Positions 1 to 11,047 of a stretch of 31,369 nt of DNA are shown here, one piece after another (within the stretch, counting starts at the first letter, position 1; every line of letters begins with the position of its first letter). The notes under the pieces were generated by a model. It ran no database searches, was not told the DNA's origin, and worked only from the letters and a program-made list of their open reading frames with translations. Made by a program: the position numbers and the translations under genes. The stretch is from Spirogloea muscicola (lineage: Eukaryota; Streptophyta; Zygnematophyceae; Spirogloeales; Spirogloeaceae): NCBI GenBank assembly GCA_009602725.1, contig WELB01000032.1:669958-701326 (forward strand), read 5' to 3'.

Positions 1-570
1 GGCGCGGACCGCGGCGCGCCGGGCGCCGCGCCACGCGGCGCAGCATCTCGGCGGGAGGGGGAATCTCTACCCTCCCCGCCATTGGCGGCGCCCCGCTGGG
101 CCTCTCGTTGTGGCCGGCGCGCTACCACGTGGCGGGCGTCGCGCCAATCGCGGACGGCCGTGAAAAGGCCCTGACGCGCGTCGGGCGCGGAAGGGGCCAG
201 CGGCGGGCCACGTGGGACGGCCGCGCCGGTGGGTGGGGGGCCGCACGATGCCCGCCCCAACGGGCCGCGGGCGGGCATCGGACGGCAGCCCGATGTGCCC
301 CTGGGGGAGGGGGGCCCAAACGTCGCGATGAATCAGATCGGACGGGCGGGGCCTGCCTGCCACCCCGCTGGCGACCAGCCGGGCGGGGACGTGCGCTCCG
401 GGGCCTGCAGCTCCCGCCGCTTCCCGCCACTGGGCTGCGCCACTTCCAGCCGTACACAGCGGCTCGGCGACACCGTCTCCCCGCTGCCCACCCTCCCACC
501 CTTCCGAGCCAGCCACTCTGCGGCTGGCCGACCGAACCACGTCCGGCTTGGGCAGAGTGCGTGCCGGCTC
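1..570. other. GC-rich edge without a recognisable gene
   Basis: Very GC-rich sequence with overlapping open frames on both strands. The frames are rich in Arg, Pro, Gly and Ala, show no domain I recognise and no splice structure, as expected of open frames that arise only because GC-rich DNA has few stops. The general look resembles the GC-rich stretch near 23.55-23.75 kb, which also sits next to the dispersed hairpin repeat. It could be the body of a degraded repeat or a gene promoter reaching in from the left. Confidence 0.4.
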
Positions 571-582
571 CCTCTAGCCCTT

Positions 583-655
583 CTCGTGCTTTGTTCATTC
601 TTTTCTGGGCTGGCTTTCCAGCCCCTATCCTCAATGGGCGAGCCCTTCTGTCTAG
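583..655 (+). repeat. Dispersed 3' hairpin repeat, plus-sense copy
   Basis: Contains a perfect hairpin: GGGCTGG at 607-613, a four-base loop, and CCAGCCC at 618-624. It is preceded by TTTGTTCATTCTTTTCT and followed by CCTATCCTCAATGGGCGAGC. A near-identical block lies in the opposite orientation at about 23,884-23,965, and weaker copies lie near 16.36, 22.58, 24.04, 27.78 and 27.91 kb. Elsewhere the block follows the C-terminal end of a retroelement frame, so I infer that it is a retroelement 3' UTR. Confidence 0.75.
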
Positions 656-1370
656 CAGCTCCAGAAGCGGACGTAGGGCGGCTTGACAAGGCCCCCATCT
701 GTTTGCACTAGTTTTTGTTTCAACAACCAATTTGCTTCAGTTGGCCACGCTTTCAGATCATGCGCCCCAGCGCGTCTTCTCACTCTTTACCCGGGCGCCG
801 CCCCTCAGCTGTTCCACCAAGTCCGGCTACCTGACCTCTGTGTGCCCACTCGTGAACACTAGTGCCCCTTGAAGAAAGTGGCTCTCTCTCTAAGGGCCAG
901 CCATGCTTTCGCCCTGCATTTCTGTTCCAGCAGCCGCATCCTTCTTTCCAATCTCTCCTAAACTAGGGGCTTCGTCTCGTGTAGGAGCATTGTTTGCACT
1001 ACCTTGCCTTGAAGCAATGTACGAACAGTGCATTGTCTTGTCTTGGCCTCCCCTGTATTCACGCGCACTGCGCACTTGCGTCTTCTCTCTCCCTCACGTC
1101 ATATTCGCTGATCTGGTACTGGGCCAATCGGGCATCAAATGCCATCAGACCCCAAAGCCCCGTTCGTCTGTGTCGGCTGAAATCAGTCCAAACATCGCTG
1201 CCGACCAGGCAGGCAATTTGACTGCAGTAGATCGCAGCACACACTGTGACTTTGACGAGTCGACGTCCACCTAAGAAAGAATGTCAACGGTCTCATCAAT
1301 GCCTGCCTCTAATGTCAGTGCATATACTGCCCATGCGGCAGACCTTGTCTGTCTCTCGGCCAGTGACCTA
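656..1370. other. Intergenic, no gene seen
   Basis: Mixed-composition spacer downstream of importin-9. Short open frames exist on both strands, but none has a recognisable motif or a consistent splice structure. Confidence 0.4.
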
Positions 1371-1375
1371 TTACA
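1371..1375 (-). terminator. TGTAA polyadenylation motif of importin-9
   Basis: The minus strand reads TGTAA 54 bases past the importin-9 stop codon. TGTAA is the known polyadenylation signal of green algae and usually lies within a few hundred bases of the stop. The sequence shows the motif and its spacing; its use is inferred. Confidence 0.55.
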
Positions 1376-1428
1376 CAGTTCACATTCAATAGATCGTCTT
1401 TGAAGTCTGGTCAGATTTCAAAGAGACT

Positions 1429-4400
1429 TCAATGATCCTCAACAGTAGCCAGGAGCACCTTCTGTTCCAGTGGTGTGAGGTCCTGCACAAGCCGTCTCCA
1501 TGCCTTCTCAACCATAAGCTGGTCATTCCTGGGTGCCTTGATTCGCACAATTGGCTGCAGACCACGAGGTGGTGCATGGAGCCTAACCTGACATAGTGCT
1601 TCGAAGGAAGGCGGACTTTGTCTTGCTAGGGTCCGCAGAAGCTCCCTCAACCACTCCACCAGGTCAATCTGTCAGAAATGGCACCAATGCGCGTCAGATA
1701 CTAGGACTTCCAAGTATACGTTCGGGGCTGACTTAACTGCCGATTGGTATACCATATGTTTCCGCTGCCCAGAACGTCGACAAGCACTTTAACCAGGCGG
1801 GCTGTGGCTCTTAACAAAGGAAACGGAGAGGAGCTGTGCTTGGAAGCTGCAAGTCATGCACCTGGTTGATAGGATCACGTGCAGCATCCACGTCATCAGC
1901 ATCAAGATCTAACGTGTCCACCTGGAGGGGCTGCTTGTGGATGTGCAAGGTGTCTCAGCTTTCGACCTTCTATGAACGGAACAAAGACAGCATATTGTGG
2001 GTCTGCAGTCGGCTGCTTCAGCATCTACTCAATGTATCGGGGTATGAAAGGCTAGATTAGGTCACCTCGTCATTCTGCACTGCCTGGTATGTACCAGACA
2101 TATGTGCATAAAGTGACTCATTGTTGGAGGTGACAGCAACTTCTGCAGGATCGAACTCTACACTATCATCGTTGCCTTCTCCCACTTCCTCCCACTCGTC
2201 GTCGTCCTGGGCCACCAACCACTATCAACAAAGGTCTTTATAGCCATCTCATTACAGATAGGGAGAAACGGCAAGAAAGAGGATTTGAGAGCATTGCCTG
2301 CTAATATACAGTATCCTGGCCTACTCTCCTGGCTGCCACAGAGAAACAGCGCTCTTCTCAAAGGTGTAGGGATACAGACCTGTTCATTGTCATCAGGTCC
2401 ACCTTGCTCACTCATCTCGAGTAGCGTTGCAAGCAGCAAAGACAGGATCTGCAAATACAGCCATCATCTGCTTCCCTGTCAGACTGCTAGACACACAGCA
2501 GGGTCTAACTCGTGGAGCACTGATGGCACACAGCTACACCTGAATGCAACAGAACAGCATGTCAGTGTTCGTCAATTCATACCTTGCTAGGAAGTGCAAC
2601 ACTTGACCACTGTACTGGGGCCAACTTTGCTCTTGACCTCGTCAAGATTCCAGCCATGGGACTCTGCATGCACAAACACAGTTGTGCTGTAGGCCTTGAC
2701 ATTAGAGCTTCTGGAGTGCAAGCAAGCGCAAGCACACAGAGAGTGCAAGCAAGCAGCAGATGCCCTGCTAGAAAGAGCAGAAGACAAACAAGCAGGCCCA
2801 GCTCTATGCTGGACGATGAGGCATGTCCACACAGAGCAACTTCGTTCTTAGCCAGCCCCCTAGCCATCTTGCTTCTACATACCTCAAGTAGTCGGCCTTG
2901 TACTTGCACTGAAGCCAGACGAGGATCTCCAGATGCTAGTAGCAGCGCCAGAGCTGTTGTGCTCACCTTTATCTGGTAGGCGCCTTGTATGTCACCTGTC
3001 ATGAAGTTGGAGTTCTTCCTTGTCATGAAGCCAATGTCAGGATCCACAAGCTTCGCATATTTAAGGACCTTCTTTCTCACCATAGTTTTTTGTCGGCAGG
3101 GTGGTATTTGTCAAACTATAATTTAGTACCTTGGAAGTGAGTCCACGTAGACATTACAAATGAGAGTGCACTTGTTTGACCTTCCATTGATACTGCTGCC
3201 AATAGGGTGACAAACTCCCCAATGGCTGGTGCGCTCATGTGCACCTTGTCGAAGCACAACCATCATGTGTGAATATGAATGGTAGCTAGGACAGTTGTAC
3301 AAGCCTTCTTGTGCCAATGAGCCATTAGTGCATCTGAGGTACAGGTTTCGCGACCATGTGGATGGTGCAGTAACAGCGAGGGCGTTTCAATTTGCTAGCT
3401 TGTCTGCAGGTGATTGATCTGCTTCGGTAATAGGAGTAGAGGCAAAAGCATGACACTGATGGCAGAAGCTGGTGCAGAATGACACAAGAGACTGGAGACG
3501 AGGCCTGGCTCGCAATACCCACTCTTACCAAGCGAGAAAAGACGAGTAATAGAGATGTTGTTACAGAGGGCATCTGTGAGGTTGCCAATCGACCAATGAC
3601 AGCCCTGACGAGAGCCGGCAGATGGGGTGCTAAGTGATGGGGCAACCTCAACACGAGCTGATTGACATAGTCTCCAGCAAAAAGAGAGGCTGAGCAGTCA
3701 AGCCCCGGGTCCAGGAGCCTACATTACAAGGAATTGTTAGCAAGTATCAGGCACGAAAGCTGAGCAAGGGTCGTGTTAAATTTAAAGCCCTCATTTGGAA
3801 AGAAGTGACAGAGTGAATCTTGCAGGAGCAACTTGCCCACTGTTCTTGTTTCTCATCAAAACATATACTGCAAGAAGCGCGTGTCAGTTCACCTGACAGC
3901 AACTTCGAGCAGTGTGCTCATGACCTGATGAGAAGTCTCATTGCTGTCCAGCAGAGCAGGACCCCCTTGTCTAACAAGCATGGCCAAGCACTCTGCTCCA
4001 TCCTGCACAGTTGCCACGGTCCTGCAGTTCAGTGGAAAGTCGGCGTCTTGATTGAAACTTGAATCTATGCTTATCTCTCAGAAGCCATGCACAAGTACAA
4101 CAGCAAGTACAACAGCTGGCCTATCCTCTGTATCCTGATCAAGAGTGAACAGGCGCATACTGTTGCATGCGATGAATGCTCACCTGGAGAATTGCGTGAT
4201 CCTCACTGTGCAGGAGGAGAAGCGTCAAAGGTTGGAAGACAGCTGGCTGAATTGCACATATATGATGGAGCTGCAACTTCTGCCGCAGGATCAGCCATAA
4301 CGGATGGCCACAATGTTAAAGATCGAAGACTCAGCTTTCATTCTGCCAATGTGTAAGATTGCCTTACAAGCTTCATGATCAACCAGCAGATTAGCAGCGC

Positions 4401-7400
4401 ATTGGTGATGAGCACCTGATATGCCTTGCACCATATAGTGAAGTCATGCTATGAGCTACATAGGTCATGATGTTTATGCTATTCCTGAGCGAGCATCAAT
4501 TGTTGCATTGGCAGCGTACTTTCAGCAGCATAGTAAGAAGACTGCAGGCCCCAGCTAAGGAACTCGAGGAATGCTGCTCAGGCTGTCATAGCAGATACAT
4601 CCACACGTCAAGAATGCATGCGAAGGCTTAGTACAGCCACATGCAGCAGCTCACAGATGCCAATCTCTGTACATTTCATAAGTGGAGTGCAGAATGCAGT
4701 GCAGAAATTATGCAGATTGATTATATAGTGTACCTTGCTCAGAACCTTTTGCAGACTTGGAAGCACACGGTGGAGGATAGGCTCCAGACATTCAGGCACC
4801 GCAGCTACAGCCTGTCAGCGCGTCTCAACTGATATACTAGTAAGTGCTTCATTGACTTCTCGTTCTCCCTAGGTACTTTCTTTGTTCAATTGCTTGGCCA
4901 GACAAGGCAAGGCTCGGCTCATGACATCCCACCGAGGAAGATGAGTGCAAGAAATGGCAGAAGAAGTAAGTAGCAGCAAACACCCACAATAATGACTACT
5001 CAGCACACACCTCAAGAACTTCCAGGGCATCAATGCTGATCAACGGGTCATTGATATATTGAGCCCAAATTTCCAGCACTACTGGCACTACAGCTCCTTC
5101 CATTTGGAATGCTGTGCTTGCATCTGCAATAAAAATCACAAGCTGACTGAACGCTTTGTGACTGATAGGTGTGTACACTACCGAACTGTCAAAATCAGAC
5201 TACTCTCACAGCAGTAGACTCTCTGCTATCTTGCCACTCAAAGTCTCATGCATGCTAAGCTCTACAAGTATACCTGATCTTATTATTGCTGTCAAGGCTT
5301 CCAATGCGAGGTGCAATGCGTCCTCAGAAAGCTGTGCAAGTGGAGGTGCACGCAAGCAGGCAAAAGAGAAAGCTTATGTGAGACGAGTATCATGAGAGAC
5401 TCAGATATAATACTTATTGCTATGCCAATGACTATGAACAGATAGCCTGCAATTGCTCCTCCAGGGTACTACACTCCTTGCCTATCAAGTGTCCTTCGAT
5501 GTGAGCAAAATTTCCGTTTCAGCTCTTCAGCATGCCTGGGCGACCAAAGAAAGAGCATTCTAATACCTGCGTGAGAAATGGGCACAGAGAATAGTACAGT
5601 GTCTTGAGTTGCAAACCAAGGCTGGCTGCATCAACCTTATCCAGGACCTTGGTGATGGCTCTACATGCCCCAACCTTTGTCAATGTTGACCTGCAGACAA
5701 TCTCCCCAAGTCAGACTGAGCAAAGGCAAGGGGATGAAAGCTGGACAAAGAGGTGAAGCTTAAATGGTACCATGTGGCTCAGTTCTTCTTAAGCGAGTAC
5801 TCTTCTCAAATCTCCTGTGATGGTTCCTTACATGACTCACCCCTGAGACATGAGATGGGCGTTTGCTGCTTCAAGAATTACTGTTGCCCTCACTTTATCA
5901 ATCTGCAATAAATATGTTGCATTCTGGGATGAGGAACAATACCAAGTCTGACTGCTAATGTGGATGAAAGAAACATAATCATAGTGCGTTGTAACCTGCG
6001 TCCATGGATTTTCAGAGTATATACCTCGGCATGGACAAATCAGATTATGCTAGCTGGCATTCACTGTGCACCTTGTACACATCAGCGTATACATCCTTTT
6101 GCCTGCCCAAAAATTAGATTGGTGCGCTGACTAGTGACAATCGCAGAAAAGCATTCCTGTCAGACCTACCCCGTCAACAAGCTTAGCAATCAATCCAAAG
6201 GCACGAGCCTGCAGAAAGGGATACATCTGCTTGCCTGCAAAGAGGATTGCCACACCAGACGTACATTACTATGTCCTTCTTGCTACATAGAGCCATGCAT
6301 CCAGATCCATCTGCAACGGAGATGAGACATTGAGCCAATCTTTGCTGACCTCATCAGAATATGTGTTCGCCCTAAACATGGCATAGCGTCGATGGATCGT
6401 GATGGGAGGCAGGACCAACCTGAGCTTAAGTCAGACAGTACGTCATCCACAAGTGTGGTGACCTCAAAGTCCTGCAAAAAAAGCCATTGATTGAACAGAT
6501 TAGACCATATTAAGCACCATGAGGATGCTTCTTCAACAGATGACTTTTTCTCTTTAAGACCTGCTCCTCCTAAATTCCAAAAATGACATGCCGACCTTCT
6601 CCTCCACAAGTGCCTCCGCAATTGTGCCAAGCCCCAACATTGCAGCCTCTCGGATCTGCCACACGCAATGATGGTCAAATCACACCTCGACGCGAATCAA
6701 GCAGCTTCAGTGTGCTAATGGGAAATACTTGCAATGACAGATCTTGGGGACAAGCTGAGACTTGAACCGTAAATGACTCAGCTTCTGACTCGTCTCATCC
6801 GCAGCTGCGGTTGCAGCTGTAGCTGAGTATGTCTCTTTGAAGATGTGAAAAACAGCTTAATTGCAGAAGTTGGCATTGCAATCAGGCTGACGACCTGAGG
6901 ATGTAATGAGAGCAGCTTTACCTTCCACCAGTCTTTGTGCCCTGAATGGCTCAGAGCTCTGGCTTCCTGAAATCGTTGCAAGGCTGCTGCAGTGATGTGC
7001 TTCACAATCACTGAGCCATGGTTCTCCACAAGCTCTTCAAGAAGCAAACAACCTGCAGAGCATAAAAAACACATAAGTAGGAGCTAGCTGATATGGGTGG
7101 CATACAGATTGCAGTCTTGACTGTGTGGCTGTGTGGCTCCAGCCACAAGACTGCTCACCTGAAACCCGACAGCTGTATGCCTCGTTATCCTCATCAGCAA
7201 CATATTGGTTGGGGTCATTAGACCATTCAATGATCTGCACAGAAAACAGATCACTGCTCTGTCAACCTGGTCGTATTCTAAGAGCCTGGCTTTTGTTGCA
7301 CTTTCCGACTATCTTGCCATACTACTGCCCTCTTAGGGCAAGAGAACATTCGAAATTACTCTTTGAGCAGCCGAGCAGCAGATCAAGCAAAGCAGGGTAA

Positions 7401-10400
7401 TAACTGTGCATAGCTCAGAAGACTAGGGCACAGCAAACTGGGCACACTAGCCATTTCTTGATCAAAGGCATTGGTTAACAATAGGACCTAGTCATTGTAG
7501 ACAACTGCTCCCTTGCCAAAAGCAGTGAAGCTCGTACAGGCGGTGTATACCTGCTCCTCAGTCATCTGGAGGTAAACGAATGTGTAATTCACGAGTTCCG
7601 GAAGGCCTTGCTCAACCAACTAACACAGCAGAATGACATGTACAGACAATTGATCAGACAAAGGGATTTGATTTCAATATTTTGCTAAGTAGCTCAGCAC
7701 AACGCCCATTACTGCTCAGAAAACGGCATGTGCCAGCTATATTCTCTGCTCTCTTTACAAGACTCTGCTGATACTCCAACCCTGAGAATAGGTAAGGTGA
7801 CATGCTTTGTTCATAGTAACGCCTTACACTGAAGTATCGTTGATGGCATGTCACACTCAAGAGGAACTCAAATACCTGCAAGTTGACAGAAAGAAGGCCC
7901 TCAGCAGCCTGGAGCCTCATCATTAGCTTTGCATCACCAAAGTAGAAAGATAACGAAGTATCAAGCAATGATTGTTTGCAAGTCTTCATATGTAACAGAG
8001 CTTCAAGCTCAAAATGCTGTTACAGCAACTAAATTTGCAGATTGAAGACCAGATTGTGGCAGATGCTGTTTATGTGCAGAACAAAAATCTAAGAAAGGTA
8101 CACAATGACTGGGCCTTGCATACTTGACTAGGCCTTGCATACTTGAATCATGAGCACTTCGAGTCCCTGCTCACTCCCATCTGCGTCGTCAAGATTGCCA
8201 TGAGTATCCTCCAGGCCAGCGACTGCACCTCTCTCATACACACAGCTGCCACTTGTGAACGTCTGCCAAACTGATTCCAATACCCCTGCTTCAATGACAA
8301 AGCGTCCAAGCTCATGGACTGTCAGAGAGTCTTGTGAGGATTTTCAATAATCCTGGGCGAATCATGCTATGCAAAAGCAGAGGCTCGAGAGACTACCTGG
8401 TAGATGCTCTGCAGAAAGCCTTGGGAAGTTCTGAACAATCTGGAATAAGCACTTGATGACCTATTCATAGAAATTGTCAGGACAAGAGAAAAATCAGGAG
8501 AAATATCATGCCCATGCTGCCAGGCCATGCTGCCAAGTCCTGGTTGTTAATAGCGCATCAATGTTGCTCACCTGCATCCGCGTTGCCCATTCTGTAGGAG
8601 AATCAGATGGCAGAGGTGGTGTAAGCATCGAACAGAAGTATTTGATAAGCTGCGGTAGCACAGGAGCCATGAGGTCCCTTATCTCTTCCTGTCAGAGGAG
8701 TAATAGAGAGAACACGCACTCATTTAGGACATCGTCCTATAGCTGCCAAATATTGCCAGGAAAATTCCTGTTGACTACGTCCATTACGTCTAACCTTGAT
8801 CAGCTTTATCAGTCATTCAGCTGATATAGCAGTTGACAATGGCAATTGTATCTGGCTAGGTTGCTTCAGCCCACGAATCTATTCTTACATTCTGGCCTGA
8901 AGTAGCCTCTGTAGGACACTAATAAGGGTCTAACACAATTCCTTCCATTAGCTTACAACTAATATTTGCAATTGTGGGGCTGTGTAATTGTACATAATAG
9001 CACCTGGTAGACTCCGCTCATGACTCCCAGCATGGCTATGCAATTTCGAAGAACATATAAGGCTCGCTGACGTACAGTTGCTGGATAGACCTGCGCCCAC
9101 ACAGATTCAAACCATATTTTATGCCATCGAGCGGAACATGAAAGCCACTCAGAAAGTTGACCAAAGCCCTCTTAGGAATAGTCTCAATAGGTAAGAAGGT
9201 ACCTGGTCACTAGTGAGTACGGAATATAGTACAGGGAATAGTTTTGGCACCAACAATGGCAACTGCGTATCATCGATGTCATCAGACAACAGAGCCAAGC
9301 ACTGAAGAGCTCCGTGTACTACCACATCGTAAAACAGATCAGAAGGCCATACATGAAATCTTCAAGTCTTTGTGCTTCAAAACAAGCTGACAGAGAAGCA
9401 TTATCCCAACTTAGAGCAAGAATCAGGCAGCTGTTTGATTGATTGAAGCTGATGGACAAGCAAGCAAAACCCAACCCCTGTATCATTAGCAGGGAGTGGT
9501 GAAAAGATGACAAGCAGGAGGGCAAGTGCACCTCGTAGTTGATTGCTTGGATCTGCAATTGACTCGACGAGGATTGGCATCAGCTCAGGCCACTCCTGTG
9601 GCCAGTCGAAGTGTGCAATGGCAATGATAGCCATGCCAACTGCAGTCTGCAGTCTTCTCTCACGAAATTCCAGAGCAGCTGGCAACAGTGCCTTCATAAT
9701 GGCCTATACAGAATAAAATATAGATTGAGTCCCCTCTCAGCATGCAACTGAGACATGCTGATTGGAGGAGATGACAGCAGCTCGTAAGTTGATCAATGAA
9801 ACACAATCTGGCTGGAGAGGACAATGACAAGGTTTTGTGAGGGGATTATTTTGCTTTCTACTGGATGTGAAAAGACTGAAGAACATGCGTATTGTATGAG
9901 AAGCTGCAGCTTGACATTTGGATCATATTGAAGAAGGCAATGCTACTGTTGTTTTACTTTGTCTTCTGCAGATACACTTGGGGGCCTATTGTGCTCATCG
10001 CCTTGATGCCAGTGCTCCTTGACGTACTGCTTCACCAACACAGCAGCTAGGTGTACAAGAGTCAAGCGAATGCAGGGACCAGTGCAGATATGGCGGCCAA
10101 GTATATTACTGCCCCGGAGGTTTGCCAGCTTGTTTCAAAGAAAGACAAATTAGGCAATAAATTACTCAGAAGTCAAGAAGGATATCTGCCGAATATCAAC
10201 ATCCACGCCTCGCAGAGTCGCAATCCTCGTCAAGGCAACCCCATAACCTGGCAGAAAAGGATGCATGATCAATCAGCTATTGACAGAGTTGTAATACATG
10301 TGACAATGTGAATGTACCTCAGGCTCTTCAGCTCCCTGGTTGCTTGACATCGTTGCTAAGATCCTGTGTCGCTAGGTTGCTTAGGGTCCGGCCAAAACCA

Positions 10401-10586
10401 AGGCAAGCCAGCTCGAGCTCCTCAACAACCAACCAGTGAATGCAGTTCACCTTGCTGCTCACTAGCAGCCGCCAGCGCCTGCTCGGCAGTCCGGCGTGTG
10501 ACCTGGTCGGCAGACATGGTGGCCTCCAGGCGCTGCAGGAGCCACAATCTGCCGTCGTCCGCCAGCTCCGCCATGGCAGCTGCCAT
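1429..10586 (-). CDS. IPO9: Importin-9 (importin-beta family nuclear import receptor), 33 exons
   Basis: HEAT-repeat karyopherin that carries cargo (in animals, histones H2A-H2B and ribosomal proteins) into the nucleus under Ran control. Exons in coding order: 10586-10451, 10247-10186, 10050-9958, 9703-9532, 9318-9203, 9090-9004, 8688-8572, 8460-8397, 8318-8143, 7875-7828, 7619-7551, 7234-7159, 7052-6922, 6655-6596, 6471-6420, 6234-6170, 5902-5841, 5690-5567, 5331-5274, 5123-5011, 4811-4734, 4582-4520, 4270-4184, 4002-3893, 3718-3529, 3244-3130, 2995-2883, 2663-2583, 2448-2380, 2206-2066, 1921-1862, 1668-1588, 1518-1429. Phases agree throughout and sum to 3,159 bases (1,052 aa; human protein about 1,041). 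Landmarks: importin-beta N-terminus LWLLQRLEATMSADQ; AVGMAIIAIAHFDWPQEWPE; VNYTFVYLQMTEEQ; ILTRSRAKLAP; the acidic insert DDDEWEEVGEGNDD. Exon 23 may start at 4279. Start chosen at the first ATG; a second in-frame ATG lies at 10574. Intron 2 is AT-AC, all others GT-AG. Confidence 0.95.
10051..10185 (-). other. AT-AC U12-type intron (intron 2 of importin-9)
   Basis: Exon 2 ends in codons for ...DVDIRQ at 10186 and exon 3 resumes with LAAVLVKQYVKEHW at 10050, an uninterrupted importin-9 sequence in phase 0. The 135-base segment between starts ATATCCTTCT, matching the U12 5' splice consensus ATATCCTT at eight of eight positions, and ends TACAC, giving an AC 3' terminus. A branch-site match CGCTTGAC (consensus TTCCTTRAC) places its A at 10062, 11 bases before the intron end, inside the U12 range. 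No GT-AG pair joins these exons in phase. No transcript evidence is available. Confidence 0.85.
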
Positions 10587-11047
10587 CGGCCCGGCCCCTG
10601 GCCGATGCTACAGCCTCATCGCGGCCGCATCTCCCCAGCGAGCCGCGGGGACTAGATGACACACGCCCGAGCGGAGTAAGTGTGTCCCAAGCTCGCTTCA
10701 GCCTCGGAATGACGCGGCGCGTGCTGCGTCGCTGCGCGCGCGGCGCGGCCCGCTTGCCGCCTGCAGGGGGCGGCAGAACGGAGCTGCCGAGAACTCTCGA
10801 GGATCAAGAGCTGGATGTACAGCGTGATGGAGGGAGAAGGCGCGCGGGGCGCATAAATTGAAAGGGGTGGCCAATTCAGAGCCAATTATAAACATTCGGG
10901 CAGAAACTAGTGCAAATTGAGTGAAGGAGGGCACGGGGCTGGGCTCGCCGCACCCCCAGGGCCCCGCAACAACGACGGACCGGACGAGGCGTCCCCGGCT
11001 TTGGCCGGAGCGCCGTGGACCGATGAAAAGAAAGTGGCTCTCGATCG
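10587..11047. promoter_or_regulatory. Divergent promoter region of importin-9 and the BtaB-like gene
   Basis: About 460 bases separate the two divergent start codons. The region is GC-rich on the importin side. At 10870-10895 it carries two CCAAT boxes followed by an AT-rich TATAAAC. These elements belong to a dispersed repeat (10836-10893). Placement of promoter elements is inferred from motif and position only. Confidence 0.5.
10836..10893 (-). repeat. Dispersed CCAAT-bearing repeat segment, copy 1
   Basis: In plus reading: GAAGGCGCGCGGGGCGCATA, then AAAGGGGTGGCCAATT, then a second GCCAATT and ATAAAC. The same order of blocks occurs at 27,485-27,560, and shorter versions at 23,361-23,416, 22,449-22,500 and (inverted) 16,201-16,262. 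At 23.4 kb it lies directly upstream, in minus sense, of a retroelement endonuclease-like frame, so it may be an internal or 5' part of that family. Confidence 0.65.

Noticed and set aside
122-730. Overlapping 120-200 codon frames on both strands at the left edge
   Set aside because: GC-driven open frames without domains, and the right part lies in the hairpin repeat.
7654-7989. Minus frame of 111 codons in the importin-9 region
   Set aside because: Only 16 codons (7875-7828) are the exon; the rest reads through introns on both sides.
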